A DNA stretch of 34,558 nucleotides. Origin: Streptomyces glomeratus. GTDB taxonomy: Bacteria > Actinomycetota > Actinomycetes > Streptomycetales > Streptomycetaceae. The notes under the pieces are model-generated. The model was given only the letters and a program-made list of their open reading frames with translations. It had not been told where the DNA came from and made no database searches. The position numbers were made by a program, and so were the translations under genes. The stretch is from assembly GCF_021462825.1 (NCBI RefSeq), contig NZ_JAKEEB010000049.1:1-34558 (forward strand), read 5' to 3'. Position 1 is the stretch's first letter, and each line of letters starts with the position of its first letter. Below are positions 29,579 to 34,558 of the stretch, one piece after another.

Positions 29579-32320
29579 TTACAGACCGTACTTCTCCCGG
29601 GCCTCCTTGACGGCCGTCGACTTGACCTCGCCGCGCCGGGCGAGCTGGGCGAGGGCCGCGACCACGATCGACGGGGCGTCGACGCCGAAGTGGCGGCGGG
29701 CGGCCTCACGGGTGTCCGAGAGCCCGAAGCCGTCGGCGCCCAGCGAGGAGTAGTCCTGCTCCACCCACTGCGCGATCTGGTCCGGGACCTGGCGCATGTA
29801 GTCGGACACCGCGAGTACCGGGCCCTCGGCGCCCTGGAGCGCCTGCCGGATGTACGGCACCCGCTCCTCGCCCCGCAGCAGTGCCGCGTCCGCCTCCATG
29901 GCGTCCCGGCGCAGCTCGCCCCAGGACGTCGCCGACCACACGTCCGCCGCGACGCCCCACTCCTCGGCGAGCAGCTTCTGTGCCTGAAGGGCCCAGTGGA
30001 TCGCGGTGCCGGAGCCCAGCAGCTGGATGCGCGGGGCGATGGGGGTACCGCCCTGCCCGGGCGAAGCCGAGAGCTCGGGGGAGACGGGGGACAGGCCCGC
30101 GGACTCGGCGGTGTTGAAGCGGTACAGGCCCTTGACGATGCCCTCGTCGATACCGAGGCCGGACGGCTTCGCCGGCTGCGGCAGCGGCTCGTTGTAGACG
30201 GTGAGGTAGTAGAAGACGTTCGGGTCCTCGCCCGGGGCCGTCTCGCCGTACATACGGCGCAGGCCGTCCTTCACGATCACCGCGATCTCGTACGCGAAGG
30301 CCGGGTCGTAGGTCAGCGCGGCCGGGTTGGTGGCCGCGATCACCGGGGAGTGGCCGTCGGCGTGCTGGAGGCCCTCGCCCGTCAGCGTCGTACGGCCCGC
30401 GGTGGCGCCGACCAGGAAGCCACGGCCGAGCTGGTCGGCGAGCTGCCACATCTGGTCGGCGGTGCGCTGCCAGCCGAACATCGAGTAGAAGATGTAGAAC
30501 GGGATCATCGCCTCGCCGTGCGTCGCGTACGACGTCGATGCGGCGATGAAGTCGGCCATCGAACCGGCCTCGGTGATCCCCTCGTTGAGGATCTGGCCGT
30601 TCTTGGCCTCCTTGTAGTACATCAGCTGGTCACGGTCGACCGGCTCGTACGTCTGGCCCTTCGGCGAGTAGATGCCGAGGGACGGGAAGAGCGACTCCAT
30701 GCCGAAGGTGCGCGCCTCGTCCGGGACGATGGGCACCCAGCGCCGGCCCGTCTCCTTGTCGCGGACCAGGTCCTTGATCAGGCGGACGAACGCCATGGTG
30801 GTCGCCACGTTCTGGGAGCCGGAGCCCTTGTCGAAGGACGTGAACGCCTTCTCGGCCGGGGCGGGCAGCGGCGCGAGGGGGTGGACACGGCGGGCCGGGG
30901 CCGGACCGCCGAGGGCCGCGCGGCGCTCCTGGAGGTAGCGGACCTCGGGGGAGTCGGCGCCCGGGTGGCCGTAGGGCACCACGCCGTCGGCGAACTGCGT
31001 GTCGGCGATCGGCAGCTCCAGCAGGTCGCGCATCGCCTTGAACTCGTCCACCGTCAGCTTCTTCATCTGGTGGTTGGCGTTCTTCGACGCGAAGCCCGTG
31101 CCGAGGGTGTGCCCCTTGACGGTCTGGGCCAGGATCACCGTGGGGGCGCCCTTGTGCTCCAGGGCGGCCTTGTACGCGGCGTACACCTTGCGCGGCTCGT
31201 GACCGCCGCGCGAGAAGTGGAAGCAGTCGAGGATCTTGTCGTCGGTCAGCAGCCTCGCCATCTCGACGAGCGCCGGGTCTTTGCCGAAGAAGTCCTCGCG
31301 GATGTAGGCGGCGTCGCGGGTCTGGTACGTCTGGACCTGCGCGTCCGGTACCTCACGCAGCCGGCGGACGAGCGCGCCCGTGGTGTCGAGGGCGAACAGC
31401 TCGTCCCAGGCGCTGCCCCAGAGCGTCTTGACGACGTTCCAGCCGGCGCCGCGGAACTGGGCCTCCAGCTCCTGCACGATCTTGAAGTTGGCGCGGACCG
31501 GGCCGTCGAGGCGCTGCAGGTTGCAGTTGATGACGAAGGTGAGGTTGTCCAGCTCCTCACGGGCGGCGAGCGCGAGTGCGGCCGTCGACTCCGGCTCGTC
31601 CATCTCGCCGTCGCCGAGGAAGGCCCAGACGTGGGACGCCGAGACGTCCTTGATGCCGCGGTTGGTCAGATAGCGGTTGAAGCGCGCCTGGTAGATCGCC
31701 GACAGGGGGCCGAGACCCATGGAGACGGTGGGGAACTCCCACAGCCAGGGCAGACGGCGCGGGTGCGGGTAGGAGGGCAGCCCGCCGCCGGCGGCCTCCT
31801 GGCGGAAGTTGTCGAGGTGGTGCTCGTTCAGGCGGCCGTCGAGGAAGGCACGGGCGTAGATGCCGGGGGAGGCGTGGCCCTGGATGTACAGCTGGTCGCC
31901 CGAACCGTCGCCCTCCTTGCCCTTGAAGAAGTGGTTGAAGCCGGTCTCGTAGAGCCAGGCGGCGGAGGCGAAGGTGGCGATGTGACCGCCGACGCCGTAC
32001 TTGCTGCCGCGGGTCACCATCGCTGCCGCGTTCCAGCGGTTCCAGGCGGCGATCCGGGTCTCCATCGCCTCGTCACCGGGCACGGACGGCTCGGCGGCGG
32101 TCGGGATGGTGTTGACGTAGTCGGTCTCGAGAAGCTTCGGCAGCGCGATGCCGGTGCCCTCGGCGCGCTCCAGTGTCCGGCGCATCAGGTACGCGGCACG
32201 GTGCGGCCCGGCCGCCTCGGCGACGGCGTCCAGGGAGGCCTGCCATTCGGCGGTCTCCTCCGGGTCGCGGTCCGGGAGCTGGTCGAGCGCGCTCGGCTGG
32301 ATGGCGTTGGGGTCGGTCAT
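29579..32320 (-). CDS. aceE: Pyruvate dehydrogenase E1 component, homodimeric type (AceE)
   Basis: This 913-residue single-chain E1 decarboxylates pyruvate with thiamine diphosphate and passes the acetyl group to the lipoyl arm of E2. The diphosphate-binding motif is GDGEMDEPES at ~236-245, ending in NCN at ~265-267. Other family segments are SKYGVGGHIATFASAAWLYE, YIQGHASPGIYARAFLDGRL, PDEARTFGMESLFP and ITEAGSMADF. Length matches the ~900-residue homodimeric class rather than the alpha/beta class. The ATG at 32320 follows a GAGGAAGG stretch. Promoter and candidate operator are about 100 bp upstream, beside a GntR gene. Probable partners are the E2 at the right edge and LipA/LipB products. 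Confidence 0.97.
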   Translation of the reverse strand: MTDPNAIQPSALDQLPDRDPEETAEWQASLDAVAEAAGPHRAAYLMRRTLERAEGTGIALPKLLETDYVNTIPTAAEPSVPGDEAMETRIAAWNRWNAAAMVTRGSKYGVGGHIATFASAAWLYETGFNHFFKGKEGDGSGDQLYIQGHASPGIYARAFLDGRLNEHHLDNFRQEAAGGGLPSYPHPRRLPWLWEFPTVSMGLGPLSAIYQARFNRYLTNRGIKDVSASHVWAFLGDGEMDEPESTAALALAAREELDNLTFVINCNLQRLDGPVRANFKIVQELEAQFRGAGWNVVKTLWGSAWDELFALDTTGALVRRLREVPDAQVQTYQTRDAAYIREDFFGKDPALVEMARLLTDDKILDCFHFSRGGHEPRKVYAAYKAALEHKGAPTVILAQTVKGHTLGTGFASKNANHQMKKLTVDEFKAMRDLLELPIADTQFADGVVPYGHPGADSPEVRYLQERRAALGGPAPARRVHPLAPLPAPAEKAFTSFDKGSGSQNVATTMAFVRLIKDLVRDKETGRRWVPIVPDEARTFGMESLFPSLGIYSPKGQTYEPVDRDQLMYYKEAKNGQILNEGITEAGSMADFIAASTSYATHGEAMIPFYIFYSMFGWQRTADQMWQLADQLGRGFLVGATAGRTTLTGEGLQHADGHSPVIAATNPAALTYDPAFAYEIAVIVKDGLRRMYGETAPGEDPNVFYYLTVYNEPLPQPAKPSGLGIDEGIVKGLYRFNTAESAGLSPVSPELSASPGQGGTPIAPRIQLLGSGTAIHWALQAQKLLAEEWGVAADVWSATSWGELRRDAMEADAALLRGEERVPYIRQALQGAEGPVLAVSDYMRQVPDQIAQWVEQDYSSLGADGFGLSDTREAARRHFGVDAPSIVVAALAQLARRGEVKSTAVKEAREKYGL

Positions 32321-32427
32321 GTCGCCGCCTTCCTCAGTCGAAGGGGGTTCCCTCATCGGTAAGGGTCGGGGTTGCCCTTGGTCTTTGGCAGGACAGGGCA
32401 GTGGACTTCGGTGGAAGTCCGTCGGCG

Positions 32428-32457
32428 ACTGTAACCCCCTGATCGATGATCGATCAA
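32428..32457 (-). promoter_or_regulatory. aceE promoter overlapped by a 17-bp palindromic operator
   Basis: Minus strand: -35 TTGATC (32452-32457), 18-base spacer, -10 TACAGT (32428-32433). The perfect 8-bp inverted repeat TGATCGAT-x-ATCGATCA (32440-32456) covers the -35 and most of the spacer, a position for repression. The adjacent GntR/FCD protein is the natural candidate binder (inference). In the rest of the 309-bp gap 32321-32629 I see only the aceE leader and GntR 3' flank. Confidence 0.65.
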
Positions 32458-32629
32458 AGGGACGAGGGCCAAAACCTCTTGATTTCGAGAAAGTCGGCAC
32501 GGGGTGCCTCCTGCGGAGACACCGAGTGTCGCCCTTTTCGCGGGTTTCCGCAGGTAGCGTGCGTCTGAGCGGGGGGGCTGCTCCGGTGTTCGGGGGCCCT
32601 GGGGATGTCCGGCAACGCGTGCCGGATCC

Positions 32630-33253
32630 CTAGGCCCGCGGGGCGCACCCCAGGACATGCGCCTTCACGATCTCCGCGATCCGGGGGTCGCGCCTCTGGA
32701 ACGCGGCCACCAGCTCCTCGTGCTCCTCCGCGTACGACTGCTGCACCGTCCCCAGCCAGCGGATCGACAGGGCCGTGAACACCTCGATGCCCAGGCCCTC
32801 CCAGGTGTGCAGCAGCACCGAGTTCCCGGCCGCCCGCACCAGCTCCCGGTGGAACGCCACCGTGTGCCGCACCTGGCCCGTCCCGTCCGACCTGCGGTCC
32901 GCCTCGTAGAGCGCCGAGACGTGCGGCTCCAGGGCCGAGCAGTCCTGCGCCAGCCGCTCCGCCGCCAGCTCCGCCGCTATGGCCTCCAGGCCGGCGCGGA
33001 CGGGGTAGCTCTCCTCCAGATCGGCGGCCGTGAGATTCCGCACCCGCACGCCCTTGTTGGGCGCGGACTCGATCAGCCGCAGCGACTCCAGCTCGCGCAG
33101 CGCCTCACGGACCGGCGTCTGACTGACCTCCAGCTCCGTGGCGATCCGCCGCTCCACGATCCGCTCGCCCGGCTTCCAGCGCCCGCTGACGATCCCCTCC
33201 ACGATGTGCTCGCGGATCTGTTCGCGCAGCGAGTGGACGACGGGCGCGGTCAT
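32630..33253 (-). CDS. GntR family regulator, FadR/FCD subfamily, candidate regulator of aceE
   Basis: This 207-residue protein has an N-terminal GntR winged helix at ~1-70 (IREHIVEGIVSGRWKPGERI, then ELEVSQTPVREALRELESLR). The FCD effector domain at ~75-200 keeps a DLEESYPVRAGLEAIAAELA start and a His-containing HRELVRAAGN segment, with an NSVLLHTWE helix. FCD domains bind organic acids, often with a metal. It lies directly upstream of aceE on the same strand, and a palindrome covers the aceE promoter, so it may repress aceE in response to pyruvate or another acid (inference, compare PdhR of other bacteria). AAGGAG six bases upstream fixes the ATG at 33253. Confidence 0.92.
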   Translation of the reverse strand: MTAPVVHSLREQIREHIVEGIVSGRWKPGERIVERRIATELEVSQTPVREALRELESLRLIESAPNKGVRVRNLTAADLEESYPVRAGLEAIAAELAAERLAQDCSALEPHVSALYEADRRSDGTGQVRHTVAFHRELVRAAGNSVLLHTWEGLGIEVFTALSIRWLGTVQQSYAEEHEELVAAFQRRDPRIAEIVKAHVLGCAPRA

Positions 33254-33397
33254 GAGGGGCTCCTTCAGTGGGGGCCCACCGGCCCCTGGGGCGTTCGACG
33301 TTTAGACAATACGGCCGCAGGCCCGTGCGGGAAGGGCGCACGGGGGCGCTTTCTCGCAGGTGAGACGAGGCTTACACACCGCCGGGACCGACAAACG

Positions 33398-33435
33398 CGG
33401 CGCCCCCGCCCGGAAGGTCCCGGACGGGGGCGCCG
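33398..33435. terminator. Hairpin terminator after the E2 gene
   Basis: A perfect 11-bp stem, 33398-33408 and 33425-33435 (CGGCGCCCCCG arm), has a 16-base loop. It lies 26 bp past the E2 stop codon and separates it from the GntR gene. It is symmetric enough to act on either strand. Confidence 0.75.
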
Positions 33436-33460
33436 TAGTGCTCGGTCACCTGTCGGTGGC

Positions 33461-34558
33461 TCAGAGGCCCAGCTCGACCTCGAACTCGCCCGCCTCCAGG
33501 ATCGCCTTGACCGCCGTCAGGTAACGGGCCGCGTCGGCGCCGTCCACCAGACGGTGGTCGTAGGAGAGGGTCAGGTAGGTCATGTCACGGACGCCGATGA
33601 CCGTGCCCTCCTCCGTCTCGATGACGGCCGGGCGCTTGACCGTGGCGCCGATGCCGAGGATCGCGACCTGGCCCGGCGGCACGATGATCGTGTCGAACAG
33701 GGCGCCGCGCGAACCGGTGTTGCTGATCGTGAAGGTCGCGCCGGAGAGCTCGTCCGGGGTGATCTTGTTGGCCCGGACCTTGCCCGCCAGCTCGGCGGTG
33801 GCCTTGGCGATGCCCGCGATGTTGAGGTCACCGGCGTGCTTGATGACCGGGGTCATCAGGCCCTTCTCGGAGTCCACCGCGATACCGATGTTCTCGGTGT
33901 CGAAGTAGGTGATGGTGCCCTCGGCCTCGTTGATCTTGGCGTTGATGACCGGGTGGGCCTTCAGCGCCTGGGCCGCCGCCTTCACGAAGAACGGCATCGG
34001 GGAGAGCTTGACGCCCTCGCGCGCGGCGAAGGAGTCCTTGGCCTGGGCGCGCAGACGCATCAGGCGGGTCACGTCGACCTCGACCACCGAGGACAGCTGG
34101 GCCTGCTCGTGCAGGGCCTTGACCATGTTGTCGCCGATGACCTTGCGGATCCGCGGCATCTTGACGGTCTGGCCGCGCAGCGGGGAGACCTCCAGGGCCG
34201 GGGCCTTCCTGGCGGCCGGGGCCGCGGCGGCCGGAGCCGGGGTGGCAGCGGCGGCCTTGGCGGCCTCGGCGGCGGCCAGGACGTCCTGCTTGCGGATGCG
34301 GCCGCCGACGCCGGTGCCCTTGACGGCGGACAGGTCGACGCCGTTCTCGGCGGCGAGCTTGCGCACCAGCGGGGTCACGTAGGCGCCCTCGTCGGTCGGC
34401 TGGGCGGCAGCCGGAGCGGCCGGGGCCGGGGTGACCGGGGCGGGCGCCGGGGCCGGGGCCGGGGCGGCGGGCTGAGCCGGAGCCGGGGCGGCAGCGGCGG
34501 GGGCCGCCGGAGCGGCGGGAGCCGGAGCCGGGGCAGCCGGAGCGGCCGGAGCGGCCGG
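33461..34558 (-). CDS. sucB: 2-oxoacid dehydrogenase E2, dihydrolipoamide acyltransferase (SucB-like), N-terminus cut by window edge
   Basis: The visible 365 residues lack the N-terminal lipoyl domain(s), which lie beyond the right edge. From the edge inward come an Ala/Pro-rich swinging linker (~60 residues), a peripheral-subunit-binding domain (VTPLVRKLAAENGVDLSAVK, then GTGVGGRIRKQDVL), a second Ala/Pro linker and the catalytic core (~230 residues). The acyltransferase motif SYDHRLVDGADAARY near the end supplies the catalytic His and Asp. The frame is open across the edge; the apparent GTG at 34378 is an internal codon. It is called SucB by resemblance to Streptomyces E2 next to aceE; whether it serves the pyruvate or 2-oxoglutarate complex, or both, is not decidable here. 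A terminator follows. Confidence 0.93.
   Translation of the reverse strand, partial: PAAPAAPAAPAPAPAAPAAPAAAAPAPAQPAAPAPAPAPAPVTPAPAAPAAAQPTDEGAYVTPLVRKLAAENGVDLSAVKGTGVGGRIRKQDVLAAAEAAKAAAATPAPAAAAPAARKAPALEVSPLRGQTVKMPRIRKVIGDNMVKALHEQAQLSSVVEVDVTRLMRLRAQAKDSFAAREGVKLSPMPFFVKAAAQALKAHPVINAKINEAEGTITYFDTENIGIAVDSEKGLMTPVIKHAGDLNIAGIAKATAELAGKVRANKITPDELSGATFTISNTGSRGALFDTIIVPPGQVAILGIGATVKRPAVIETEEGTVIGVRDMTYLTLSYDHRLVDGADAARYLTAVKAILEAGEFEVELGL

Noticed and set aside
29390..32362. A 990-codon open frame antisense to aceE
   Set aside because: Typical of GC-rich DNA: long stop-free frames opposite a real gene. Its product is low-complexity Val/Arg/Gly/Ala sequence with no domain, and aceE on the other strand is certain.
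33386..33394. Second PafBC-like motif, TTGTCGGTC on the minus strand upstream of the GntR gene
   Set aside because: Last base differs from TTGTCRGTG and no TAnnnT lies 8 bases downstream.

Overview
The window is high-GC DNA typical of a Streptomyces chromosome. Codon third positions are very GC-rich, GTG starts are common, and Shine-Dalgarno sequences are AGGAGG-like. The gene set (glnA and glnII, lipA and lipB, aceE, DUF4191, RDD, MarP-like protease) is that of a conserved core region. From memory, the order resembles the S. coelicolor stretch from about SCO2181 to SCO2215 (glnA SCO2198, glnII SCO2210); I could not check this by search. No tRNA, rRNA, CRISPR array, insertion sequence or phage gene was seen. 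The first ~120 bases are nearly pure G and look like a contig-end artefact.

Layout. 200-4197: a tautomerase-family isomerase, a TetR regulator, a membrane protein whose cytoplasmic half looks like a degenerate ECF sigma factor, a ~250-bp minisatellite and a TPR protein. 4385-7653: a lipoprotein, a secreted DUF1996 protein with a Gln/Gly repeat linker, and an NAD-dependent epimerase-like protein. 7730-9737: a winged-helix regulator with a candidate Cys-containing leader peptide, then glnII behind a GlnR-type site. 10087-13312: a secreted double-psi-barrel-like protein, a conserved 102-aa protein behind a perfect match to the RecA-independent (PafBC-type) DNA-damage promoter, an AlkZ-related winged-helix protein and a small membrane protein. 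13332-17239: pspAB and htpX, then glnA with a canonical GlnR box, divergent from an RDD membrane protein. 17331-20514: DUF4191 protein, a 66-aa protein, lipA and lipB. 20698-25402: an NsdA-like regulator with an unusual 5' leader, an FAD amine-oxidase/desaturase-like enzyme, a TIGR01777 epimerase and a GNAT acetyltransferase. 25415-29496: a MarP-like protease divergent from a peptidoglycan-recognition amidase, a decayed beta-helix fragment, DUF4240 and WYL proteins. 29579-34558: aceE, a GntR/FCD regulator and the 3' part of a lipoyl E2 gene that runs off the right edge.

Two metabolic themes dominate. Nitrogen assimilation is represented by both glutamine synthetases, each behind a GlnR-type operator. 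The lipoyl/2-oxoacid dehydrogenase theme links lipB and lipA, which make the cofactor, to aceE and the E2 acyltransferase, which use it. A candidate operator covers the aceE promoter next to a GntR regulator. A third, looser theme is envelope maintenance: HtpX/PspAB, the MarP-like protease, the amidase and two secreted proteins with the same layout.

The most interesting signals are regulatory: the PafBC-type promoter at 11112-11134, the leader peptide at 8448-8570, the alternative hairpins and coupled upstream ORF at 20698-20814, the 17-bp palindrome at 32440-32456, and the membrane-tethered sigma-like protein at 1370-3349. I found no wholly new multi-gene system. All functions are judged by eye from sequence.
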